Assembly: GCA_031551775.1 (NCBI GenBank)
Contig: JAVBND010000046.1
Location: forward strand, 1-64,000
Length of the DNA: 64,000 bases
Source of the DNA: Anaerozeibacter sp031551775
GTDB lineage: Bacteria; Bacillota; Clostridia; Christensenellales; Aristaeellaceae
Reading direction: 5' to 3'
In this document: one piece after another, positions 16,461-23,062 of the stretch
How the letters are laid out: every line of letters starts with the position of its first letter
Numbering within the stretch: position 1 is the first letter of the stretch
Made by a program: the position numbers and the translations under genes
The notes under the pieces: generated by a model
The model's input: only the letters and a program-made list of their open reading frames with translations
What the model was told of the DNA's origin: nothing
Databases searched by the model: none

Positions 16461-16881
16461 CATCGAAAATCTCCGCCCTTTGGGCGAATCTTTCCGATGA
16501 GTTGGGAACGGGGGGACGGGGCCGGATTCCTGAAAATCCGCGGATTTTCCGGGCGGAATCCGGACGGGAGAGGATTTTGAGTCGGGCGGGCGATAAAGCC
16601 CGCCCTTGGTCAAAATCCTATTCACCCCCGGCGCGCAGGTCGCCGGGGGCGTTGTTTGCGGGAGGCTTTGGCCTCCCCGTTCCCTCCGGGGTTGGTTTTG
16701 CGCGGCTGTGCTTTCCGTGCGGCTGGTTTTTGGGGAGGCCTTGGCCTCCCCGTCCCCTTTGGGGATGGCTTTGTGTGGCTGTTGCTTTCCGTGTGGCGCG
16801 TTTTAACCAATCCGGGGTCAGTCCCCGGATTGGCCGTTGGGGCCGGTTTGCCTGTATGTCTTTCACCGCAGACGACTGCGG
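16461..16881. repeat. Block of nine consecutive inverted repeats (structured non-coding region)
   Basis: The 484-bp gap between 16453 and 16938 holds no convincing gene but is packed with hairpins. In order: CGCCC/GGGCG at 16474-16486 inside CATCG/CGATG at 16461-16499; CCGGATTCC/GGAATCCGG at 16522-16563 enclosing the perfect 18-bp palindrome 16532-16549; GGATTTTGA/TCAAAATCC at 16572-16618 enclosing GGGCGGGC/GCCCGCCC at 16584-16605; CCCCCGGCG/CGCCGGGGG at 16625-16649; GGGAGGC/GCCTCCC at 16660-16677; GGGGAGGCC/GGCCTCCCC at 16732-16751; CCCC/GGGG at 16754-16764; an 11-bp perfect stem CCAATCCGGGG/CCCCGGATTGG at 16807-16833; CCGCAG/CTGCGG at 16866-16881. Stops and composition argue against coding. 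It could be a structured RNA, a 5' leader of araD, or clustered REP-like palindromes. Confidence 0.75.
16660..16805. repeat. Imperfect tandem repeat, 2 x 73 bp
   Basis: Unit 1 (16660-16732) and unit 2 (16733-16805) align over their full length with roughly four in five bases identical by eye. Each begins with a GGGAGGC..GCCTCCC hairpin, continues with a CCC..GGGG element and contains the shared run GCTTTCCGTG. Hairpin-forming positions are kept in both copies while loops and spacers differ, which hints at selection on structure or at recombination between palindromes. Confidence 0.7.
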
Positions 16882-16937
16882 GGGACTTGTCCGCTGGTTT
16901 GGCAATTCCTAACTCCAATTTAGAAAGGAGCCTTTTT

Positions 16938-17636
16938 ATGACCATCAAAGAACTCAAGGAACAAGTATTTGAAGCCAATATGCTCTTGCCTAAGTATCAA
17001 CTGGTCACCTTTACCTGGGGCAATGTATCCGCCATTGACCGCGAGAAGGGGCTTATCGCCATTAAGCCGAGCGGCGTTAAGTATGAGGAAATGCGCTCCG
17101 ATCAGATGGTCGTGCTTGATCTTGACGGCAAGGTGGTCGAGGGCGAGCTGAATCCGTCGAGCGATACGCCTACGCACTTGGTGCTCTACCGCGAGTTTTT
17201 GGAGCTTGGCGGCATCGTGCATACCCATTCCACCATGGCAACTTCCTTTGCGCAGGCGGAGCGCGATCTGCCTTGCTACGGCACCACCCATGCCGACTAT
17301 TTTTACGGCCCGGTGCCCTGCACGCGCATGCTGACGGCCGAGGAGATTGAAAGCGACTACGAGCACAACACCGGGCTTGTGATCGTCGAGACTTTCCGCC
17401 GCCGCGGCATTGATCCCCTGGCCACTCCGGCGGTGTTGGTGCGCAAGCACGGCCCTTTTACTTGGGGCAAGAACGCCGCCAAGGCGGTTGAGAATGCCGC
17501 AGTCCTGGAAGTCGTGTGCGACATGGGTCGGCTGGTTCACACGATCGACGCGAGCACGGAAGCCGCGCCGCGCTGCCTCATGGACAAGCACTATTTTAGA
17601 AAGCACGGCGCGAACGCTTACTATGGGCAAAAGTAG
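16938..17636 (+). CDS. araD: L-ribulose-5-phosphate 4-epimerase
   Basis: A 232-residue class II aldolase-fold enzyme interconverting L-ribulose-5-phosphate and D-xylulose-5-phosphate, feeding L-arabinose or L-ascorbate-type sugars into the pentose phosphate pathway. The substrate loop is WGNVSAIDREKGLIAIKPSGVKYE. Zn ligands are the His pair in HTHST and the His of KHGPFTWG; the AraD-type C-terminus MDKHYFRKHGANAYYGQK is complete. The start is ATG 16938 with AAGGAG 7 nt upstream; the frame stays open further upstream through the hairpin block, but that is not family sequence. No araA or araB in the window. Confidence 0.93.
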   Translation: MTIKELKEQVFEANMLLPKYQLVTFTWGNVSAIDREKGLIAIKPSGVKYEEMRSDQMVVLDLDGKVVEGELNPSSDTPTHLVLYREFLELGGIVHTHSTMATSFAQAERDLPCYGTTHADYFYGPVPCTRMLTAEEIESDYEHNTGLVIVETFRRRGIDPLATPAVLVRKHGPFTWGKNAAKAVENAAVLEVVCDMGRLVHTIDASTEAAPRCLMDKHYFRKHGANAYYGQK

Positions 17637-18459
17637 CGCGCCTTACGTCGATTTGCACATTCACACACACTTCTCCGACGGCTCCTTATCCCCTGCCGAG
17701 GTCGTGGAAATGGCCGCGCAAGCGGGTGTCGGCTTGATGGCTGTCGCCGACCATGAAGGATTCGAAGGCAGCCGCGCGGCCGCGCCCCTTTGCGAGAAGG
17801 CGGGTATCCGCATGATCAGCGCGGCGGAACTCGAATCGACGCACGAGGGCGTTCAGTATCACGTGCTTTGCTATGGCGCGGATACGGACAATCAACCGCT
17901 CGTATCGCTCGCCGCGCGCAGCCGTGGACTGCTCGACCGGATGAGCGAAGCGCTGATCGAAAAAATCGCGCTCGAAGACGATCGCGTGTCGGTTGCGGAT
18001 TATTCTTCCTTCGAACGCGATTTGGCGCTGGGCGGCTGGAAAGCGCTTGATTACCTGATGAAGCGCGGCCTGACCGGAAGCCCGCGCGAAGGCATGCGCC
18101 TGTACGAGCGCTACGGCGTGACCTACGAGCGCGCTGGGTTTCCCTCTCTCGATGATTTGATCGGCGTCATTCATCGGGCGGGCGGGCGGGCGGTTCTGGC
18201 GCATCCCGGGCATTCACTCAGAGGGCTTTCCGATGAGGATATCCACTTGAAAGTCGCCGCTCTGCTGGTTCATGGATTTGACGGAATTGAGTGCTACTAC
18301 CCGCTGCACTCAGCCGGTTTAACGAAGCGGCTAACCGGTTTGTGCGACCAAGGGGCACTCATGATCACGGCAGGCTCGGACTGCCACGGCGCGTTTGGCG
18401 TCACGCGTGTAGGTGAGATGGACATTTCTTTTGACCAGATTGATTTGAGAGGATTATGA
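17623..18459 (+). CDS. PHP-domain phosphoesterase
   Basis: A 278-residue PHP-family metal-dependent phosphoesterase. Motif 1 is DLHIHTHFSDGS (residues 10-21), then VADHEGFEG, a central HIRT-like insert of about 100 residues, VLAHPGH, and a late metal motif GSDCHGAFG. This layout matches TrpH/YciV-type enzymes that cleave 3',5'-nucleoside bisphosphates or RNA 5' ends. ATG 17623 lies 14 bp inside araD in another frame; no strong SD, so translational coupling is likely. The sugar-epimerase neighbour does not itself explain the function. Confidence 0.85.
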   Translation: MGKSSAPYVDLHIHTHFSDGSLSPAEVVEMAAQAGVGLMAVADHEGFEGSRAAAPLCEKAGIRMISAAELESTHEGVQYHVLCYGADTDNQPLVSLAARSRGLLDRMSEALIEKIALEDDRVSVADYSSFERDLALGGWKALDYLMKRGLTGSPREGMRLYERYGVTYERAGFPSLDDLIGVIHRAGGRAVLAHPGHSLRGLSDEDIHLKVAALLVHGFDGIECYYPLHSAGLTKRLTGLCDQGALMITAGSDCHGAFGVTRVGEMDISFDQIDLRGL

Positions 18460-18460
18460 T

Positions 18461-19003
18461 ATGGCTATAACGATGCAACAGGATTTCGCCAAGGACGCCA
18501 TCATGGCCGCAGCGCGCGATATGGCGAACGCCGCGCGCACCGCGCCCAAGACACGCGGCGTCGATCGGCTCCACATTGCCCTCGTCGATGGCGACACGCT
18601 GGAAGCGCTCGCTTCGCACATGAAGGCAATGCACGAAAGCGGCCAGGGCGCGGCCCACTTCGTGCGCGACGCGGACAATCTGCGCCTCGCCGGCGTATGC
18701 CTGATCGTCGGAACCGAGATCACGCCCATGCCCGGCGGATGCCAAACATGCGGCATGCGCGTGTGTGTCAACAAGCAAGGGTATGTGGGCGCGGCGTGCA
18801 TGTATGCGGTCCACGACCTCGGCCTTGCGATCGGCAGCGCCGCGGCGATGGCGGCGGACAGACGCATCGATAACCGCGTGATGTTTTCCATTGGCGAAGC
18901 GGCCGTGGACCTCGGCCTGTTTCCCGAAAAAGTGGGTGTTGCCATAGGCATCCCACTGTCGGCAACAGGCAAAAGCCCATTCTATGATCGCAAGCCGCTT
19001 TAG
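18461..19003 (+). CDS. DUF2148 ferredoxin-like protein
   Basis: A 180-residue soluble protein with a possible FeS site: C94, C97, C102 and C113 in GGCQTCGMRVCVNKQGY...AAC. The order and spacing fit the DUF2148 family (uncharacterised, ferredoxin domain). The rest is alpha/beta with Ala-rich helices; the C-terminal MFSIGEAAVDLGLFPEKVGVAIGIPLS block is typical. It starts one base after the PHP gene stop with GAGAGGA upstream, so it ends the araD operon; terminator 19021-19053 follows. Role unknown, found mostly in anaerobes. Confidence 0.8.
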   Translation: MAITMQQDFAKDAIMAAARDMANAARTAPKTRGVDRLHIALVDGDTLEALASHMKAMHESGQGAAHFVRDADNLRLAGVCLIVGTEITPMPGGCQTCGMRVCVNKQGYVGAACMYAVHDLGLAIGSAAAMAADRRIDNRVMFSIGEAAVDLGLFPEKVGVAIGIPLSATGKSPFYDRKPL

Positions 19004-19020
19004 CGTAATGCCTTAAAGCG

Positions 19021-19053
19021 AACCGCTTCCTGCCGACTTGACAGGAAGCGGTT
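19021..19053. terminator. Bidirectional terminator between convergent operons
   Basis: AACCGCTTCCTG (19021-19032) pairs perfectly with CAGGAAGCGGTT (19042-19053) over a 9-nt loop. It lies between the DUF2148 gene (plus) and the P-type ATPase gene (minus) and can serve both. Confidence 0.8.
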
Positions 19054-19070
19054 TGTTCTGTAAATCCCGT

Positions 19071-20921
19071 TCAATCGGCCTTGAGCGCGCGCATGGCGTT
19101 GATGATCGCTATGACCGATACGCCGACGTCCGCAAAAACCGCTTCCCACATGGTCGCGACGCCCAGTGCTCCGAGCAGCAATACCAGCGCCTTGACGCCC
19201 AGCGCAAAGGCGATGTTTTGTCTGACAATCCTGCTTGTCTTGCGCGCGATTTGAACCGCGACGGCAATCTTGTCCGGCTTGTCATCCATCAACACCACAT
19301 CGGCGGCCTCAATGGCAGCGTCCGAACCCATCGCGCCCATAGCGATACCGATGTCCGCGCGCGCAAGCACCGGCGCGTCATTGATGCCGTCACCCACGAA
19401 CACCAATTGTCCCTTGCCGCTTTTTTCATCAAGCAGCTTCTCGACGCGTTCGACCTTGCCTGCGGGGAGTAACCCCGCATGGTACTCGTCAAGCCCAAGC
19501 TCGAGTGCAACCTCCTTCGCCACAGCTTCCGCGTCGCCGGTCAACATGACGGTTTTTTTGACGCCCAGCGCCTTGAGGCGGGCAATCGCGTCCCTTGATT
19601 CGCCCTTGATTTCGTCGGATATCAGGATATACCCGGCATATACTCCGTCAAGCGCCACATGTACCACCGTGCCCGCGCTTTGAACCGCCGCCAAAGTCGC
19701 CCCCACCTCGTCCATCATCCGCGCGTTGCCCACGGCAACCAAGTGTCCGTCAACGGTCGCCGACACGCCTCGGCCGCTTTTTTCCTCAACCGACGTGACG
19801 CGCGCGCGATCGATCGGGCAACCATACGCATCAATAATTGAACGTGCGATCGGATGATCGCAATAGGCTTCGGTCAGCGCCGCCAGCTCAATCAAGCGCT
19901 CCTTGCTCACGGTGCCCAGCGCGCTTTGGGCTTTTGTAACCTTGAATACGCCCCGGGTGAGCGTCCCGGTCTTGTCAAACACCACAATCTGGGCGCGAGA
20001 TAGCGCTTCCAGGTAGTTGCCGCCCTTGACCAGCACACCGCGCTTGGAAGCGCCGCCTATCCCGCCGAAGAAGCTCAGCGGCACGGAGATCACCAGCGCG
20101 CACGGACAGGAGATGACCAGGAACACCAGCGCGCGGTGCAGCCATTCGCTGAAGGCGCCGCCGGTAACCAGCGGTCCGGCCACCGCCAGCAACGCCGCGC
20201 CAATGACCACAGCGGGGGTATAGTAGCGTGCAAATTTTGTGATGAACTGTTCGGCGGGCGCTTTCTTGGCGCTCGCATTTTCAACCAGGTCGAGGATTCT
20301 CGACGCGGTTGATTCGCCGAAGGGTTTTGTTACGCGCACGCGCAGCACGCCCGTCAGGTTTACGCAGCCGCTGAGCACTTCGCTATCCACGTCCACCCCG
20401 CGCGGCAGCGATTCGCCGGTCAGGGCCTTGGCATCGAGTGAAGATTTGCCCTCAATCACCACGCCGTCAAGCGCAACGCGCTCACCGGGTTTGATTACGA
20501 TTACATCGCCCACGTTCACCTCGCCCGGATCGACTGAAATGAGCCGCCCATCTCGCTCGACGTTGGCGCTATCGGGACGGATGTCCATAAGATCGGCAAT
20601 GGAAGCGCGCGATTTTCCCACCGCGTAGTGCTGAAAAAGCTCGCCTACCTGGTAGAAGAGCATGACGAACACAGCCTCGGGATAATCGCCGGTCGCCATT
20701 GCCCCGACCGTTGCCAGCGCCATCAGAAAGTTTTCGTCAAATACCTGCCCGTGCGCGATGTTTTTAATCGCACGCCAAATGATGTCCCAGCCGATCACCG
20801 CATAGGGAATCAGAAATGCGATCAGCCGCCAGATACCCTTCAGGTTGAGCGCGCTTGCGCAAGCAAGCAAAAGCGCGCTTGAAAGCACGCGCAGGAGCAT
20901 GCGTTTTTGGGGCACAGTCAT
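19071..20921 (-). CDS. Zn2+/Cd2+/Pb2+-exporting P-type ATPase (P1B-2 type)
   Basis: A 616-residue heavy-metal efflux pump in the cytoplasmic membrane. TGES (168-171) in the actuator domain, the metal-binding SCPCAL in the sixth helix (C272, C274), phosphorylation motif DKTGT (316-320), and GDGINDAPVLARADIGIAMG in the nucleotide domain are all intact. The last helices contain FADVGVSVIAIINAMRAL, the Asp-containing pattern of Zn/Cd rather than Cu pumps. There is no N-terminal HMA domain; that domain is encoded separately just upstream. ATG 20921 is chosen with GGGGGA upstream. Likely induced by metal through the sensor at 21179-21547. Confidence 0.93.
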   Translation of the reverse strand: MTVPQKRMLLRVLSSALLLACASALNLKGIWRLIAFLIPYAVIGWDIIWRAIKNIAHGQVFDENFLMALATVGAMATGDYPEAVFVMLFYQVGELFQHYAVGKSRASIADLMDIRPDSANVERDGRLISVDPGEVNVGDVIVIKPGERVALDGVVIEGKSSLDAKALTGESLPRGVDVDSEVLSGCVNLTGVLRVRVTKPFGESTASRILDLVENASAKKAPAEQFITKFARYYTPAVVIGAALLAVAGPLVTGGAFSEWLHRALVFLVISCPCALVISVPLSFFGGIGGASKRGVLVKGGNYLEALSRAQIVVFDKTGTLTRGVFKVTKAQSALGTVSKERLIELAALTEAYCDHPIARSIIDAYGCPIDRARVTSVEEKSGRGVSATVDGHLVAVGNARMMDEVGATLAAVQSAGTVVHVALDGVYAGYILISDEIKGESRDAIARLKALGVKKTVMLTGDAEAVAKEVALELGLDEYHAGLLPAGKVERVEKLLDEKSGKGQLVFVGDGINDAPVLARADIGIAMGAMGSDAAIEAADVVLMDDKPDKIAVAVQIARKTSRIVRQNIAFALGVKALVLLLGALGVATMWEAVFADVGVSVIAIINAMRALKAD

Positions 20922-20947
20922 GGATATTCCCCCGCTTTCTTTTGGTA

Positions 20948-21166
20948 TTACATGACGATGGTGCAATCCGGTTCAATCCTTTTCATGATACGGGCCGCTT
21001 CTTTGACCGTCTCGTCAAGGCGCGCATCTTCGCACGTGAGCGTCATTTTCTGGGTCAAAAAACTCACGGCCGCTTCCTCAACGCCCGGCAGCTTTGATAT
21101 CTGCTCCTGGATCTTGCGCGCGCAGTTCGCGCAGTCAAGGCCGGTCAACTTGTATGTCTTCTTCAC
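20948..21166 (-). CDS. HMA-domain metal chaperone-like protein
   Basis: A 72-residue ferredoxin-fold heavy-metal-associated domain. The metal site is GLDCANCA (C12, C15), followed by the expected helix and strand pattern, with the acidic C-terminal part CEDARLDETV. An acidic residue (D11) directly before the first Cys is typical of Zn/Cd-type HMA domains. It lies between the sensor and the pump and probably supplies ions to the pump or buffers zinc in the cytoplasm, replacing the pump's missing N-terminal domain. SD GGAGG precedes the ATG. Confidence 0.9.
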   Translation of the reverse strand: MKKTYKLTGLDCANCARKIQEQISKLPGVEEAAVSFLTQKMTLTCEDARLDETVKEAARIMKRIEPDCTIVM

Positions 21167-21178
21167 GGGGTAACCTCC

Positions 21179-21547
21179 TCATTCCTCAATGTGGTCCATC
21201 CCCTGGCCGATGATGAGCCTGACGTGTTCGTCAGATAGCGCGTAAAAGATGTTCTTCCCTTCGCGCCTCGAGCACACCAGCTTGTTCATCTTGAGAATCC
21301 TGAGCTGGTGCGATACCGCCGTCTGGCTCATCCCCAAGAGTTGAGCAATATCACACACGCACAGCTCCGCCTCGAACAGCGCGTACAGTATGCGGATGCG
21401 CGTCGTGTCGCCGAACACCTTGAACAGCTCCGCCAGATCGTAAAGCTGCTCGTCGGGCGGCATCTCCCGCGTCAGCTTCTTCACGATGTCCTCATGCACG
21501 AACAAATACTCGCACCGATCGTTTTCCGTGTAATCTACCACGCCCAT
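21179..21547 (-). CDS. ArsR/SmtB-family metal-sensing repressor (CadC/CzrA-like)
   Basis: A 122-residue winged-helix repressor. The recognition region is LLGMSQTAVSHQLRIL. The alpha-5 zinc site of SmtB/CzrA is exact in spacing: D106, H108, H119, E122. The CadC-type alpha-3 motif ELCVCD (C63, C65) is also present, with an N-terminal Cys (C12), so both Zn-type and softer Cd/Pb-type sites could operate. First gene of the operon with HMA and pump genes. It should bind the palindrome at 21557-21576, which covers the operon promoter, and release when metal binds. Confidence 0.93.
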   Translation of the reverse strand: MGVVDYTENDRCEYLFVHEDIVKKLTREMPPDEQLYDLAELFKVFGDTTRIRILYALFEAELCVCDIAQLLGMSQTAVSHQLRILKMNKLVCSRREGKNIFYALSDEHVRLIIGQGMDHIEE

Positions 21548-21556
21548 TCACCTCAC

Positions 21557-21576
21557 ACATGATCATCTGTTCATAT
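21557..21576 (-). promoter_or_regulatory. SmtB/ArsR-type operator of the metal efflux operon
   Basis: Read on the minus strand, half-site ATATGAACA is followed after 2 bp by TGATCATGT, whose complement ACATGATCA matches the first half at 7 of 9 positions. The ATATGAACA-type half-site is the classic operator of SmtB/CadC/ZiaR repressors. It sits at the -10 element and start site of the promoter at 21575-21603. Confidence 0.8.
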
Positions 21577-21603
21577 GATAATTCATACGATGCATTTTGT
21601 CAA
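21575..21603 (-). promoter_or_regulatory. Sigma-A promoter of the metal efflux operon
   Basis: Minus-strand TTGACA (21598-21603), a 17-bp spacer and TATCAT (21575-21580), about 30 bp before the repressor ATG. Near consensus, as expected for a promoter controlled by repression. Confidence 0.85.
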
Positions 21604-21647
21604 GCATATTCCGACACTTTACATTGATATGATTTGAGAAAACAAAA

Positions 21648-21671
21648 TGCCCCGGTCAAATGACCGAGGCA
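21648..21671 (-). terminator. Terminator of the channel-like gene
   Basis: TGCC(C)CGGTCA at 21648-21658 pairs with TGACCG(A)GGCA at 21661-21671, with one central mismatch on the plus strand. On the minus strand it is followed by ATTTTGTTTT, a T-rich tract typical of intrinsic termination, 19 bp after the stop at 21690. Confidence 0.75.
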
Positions 21672-21689
21672 CTCAGGTCCAAACTTATA

Positions 21690-22823
21690 TTACATTGCAC
21701 AAAGTACGAACGCAACCAATGTCCCGACCGTGAGGATTACGACACTCCAGAACAGCGACTTGGCGTAGCAGTCGGTATAGACCGCATCGTCGCCGCGCGC
21801 GCGGGAGCGGTTGATGTGGATCACGTAGACCGTAGTGACCAAAATCATCGCCAGGGCAAAGAAATTCACATATTCTATGAGGCCCGAACCGCGCGCGTCG
21901 CTTAGGAGGTTCATGCCGACAATGAGCGAAGACACCGCGCCGAAGATTCCCGTATTCATCGCGCCCATCGCATCCACGCGGTTGTATGCGCAGTTGTACA
22001 GGCCGATTGAGACCCACAGCAACATCCCGAACAGGCTGAGGAACGCCTTGAGGAAGAGCCCGAACCCGGCGCGCTCGACGCGCGTCACGAAGACGTATTC
22101 CATGGTCTTCTTGCCGGTGGTCGCAAAACCGCTGTCTTCAAATACCGGATCGTTCATGGTCGAGTCGTACTCATTGAGGTACAAGCCGTCGCCGTGGTTG
22201 ATCACATCAAAACCGGCGACCGTGAGGTACGGGCTGATGTTTGAGTTTTCGTGATCGGGCACATAGCGCACGCGGCTCATGTCGCGCTCGTCTTCGATAA
22301 ATATCTTGAGCTGATGGCTGTCGAGCGGGTAGCGGGTGGTGTCGAAGTATTTCTCCACCGTCGCGCCCACACGGTACTGTTGGTAATGCTCGCCCGTCTG
22401 TTCATCGTAGCGGTTGAGCATCAGCGTCTTTGAGTCAAGGGTACCGTTTCCGATGATAAAGCGGTCGCCCGGATAGTCGGCGGGGCTTGTCATGAAACCG
22501 GCCGTATCGTCCGCATCGTTCCAGCGGAACCACAAAAGGAACTTGCATTTCCAACTGTTGCTCTCAACCGACACGTCGGTGATCGATTCCATGTAGATGC
22601 CGGTTTTGACCGCGACGCTGGTCTCCGGAATCGTGAGCGCGTTCATTTGCTCCGGTGTAACCTCAAGCGCCTTGTCGTACTTGGACACGGTCTCCATCTT
22701 GTTTTGATGCATGTGGACAGAGGCGTTCACCGCGTACAGCGCGACCGGGACGATCAGGATCAGCATGTAGACGAAGATCTTCATCTTAAGCTTCTTGCTG
22801 AGCTGGGCAAAATTCTTGAACAT
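21690..22823 (-). CDS. Pentameric ligand-gated ion channel (Cys-loop superfamily)-like protein with extra N-terminal TM
   Basis: A 377-residue membrane protein. There is an N-terminal TM at about 15-33, a beta-rich extracellular domain at about 40-250, then four helices at about 253-276, 285-308, 315-337 and 355-376. The extracellular domain has FLLWFRWND (96-103) and TRYPLDSHQLKIF (163-175), matching the WxD and FPFD-type positions of pLGIC ligand domains; it lacks the eukaryotic Cys-loop pair. The second helix (NRVDAMGAMNTGIFGAVSSLIVGMNLL) and the LIEYVN entry to the third fit the M2-M3 pattern of bacterial homologues. ATG 22823 is chosen because AAAGGA lies 10 bp upstream; a GTG at 22841 is possible. 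It has its own consensus promoter and terminator, so it is monocistronic. The ligand is unknown, and a non-channel sensor using the same fold is possible. Confidence 0.62.
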   Translation of the reverse strand: MFKNFAQLSKKLKMKIFVYMLILIVPVALYAVNASVHMHQNKMETVSKYDKALEVTPEQMNALTIPETSVAVKTGIYMESITDVSVESNSWKCKFLLWFRWNDADDTAGFMTSPADYPGDRFIIGNGTLDSKTLMLNRYDEQTGEHYQQYRVGATVEKYFDTTRYPLDSHQLKIFIEDERDMSRVRYVPDHENSNISPYLTVAGFDVINHGDGLYLNEYDSTMNDPVFEDSGFATTGKKTMEYVFVTRVERAGFGLFLKAFLSLFGMLLWVSIGLYNCAYNRVDAMGAMNTGIFGAVSSLIVGMNLLSDARGSGLIEYVNFFALAMILVTTVYVIHINRSRARGDDAVYTDCYAKSLFWSVVILTVGTLVAFVLCAM

Positions 22824-22876
22824 CGGACGGCATCCTTTCACAAAGCATGTAGGTAAATCATGTAACCATCTTGTAT

Positions 22877-22905
22877 ATTATAATGAGGTTTTCAGGTTAT
22901 GTCAA
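22877..22905 (-). promoter_or_regulatory. Consensus sigma-A promoter of the channel-like gene
   Basis: Minus-strand TTGACA (22900-22905), a 17-bp spacer and TATAAT (22877-22882): a perfect match at both hexamers, about 54 bp upstream of the ATG at 22823. Confidence 0.88.
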
Positions 22906-23000
22906 TCTTTGCCGGAACAATTCTCAGAACTTGGATGCGAAATGCGCTGTCGTTTCGAGTACAAAAGTTTATCGCTTTACTTCCATTCGGCGAGCAAATC

Positions 23001-23009
23001 TGTTATACT
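23001..23009 (+). promoter_or_regulatory. Extended -10 promoter upstream of the BMP transporter operon
   Basis: TGT followed by TATACT (23004-23009) gives an extended -10 (TGnTATACT) 54 bp before the ATG at 23063. No good -35 is present at the usual distance, which is common with extended -10 promoters. Confidence 0.55.
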
Positions 23010-23062
23010 GGTTACGGCAATATGATTCCCCAACCGATCATTATATTGAGGAGGAAACCACC

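Noticed and set aside
16522..16833. CRISPR array or tRNA cluster
   Set aside because: The stems differ in sequence and spacing, with no constant repeat plus spacer pattern and no cloverleaf.
16502..16912. Open frames inside the hairpin block on both strands
   Set aside because: Composition is low-complexity, they cross perfect palindromes, and none has a good SD or a recognisable domain.
16656..16937. In-frame upstream extension of araD
   Set aside because: The family start and SD are at 16938 and the extension covers the repeat block.
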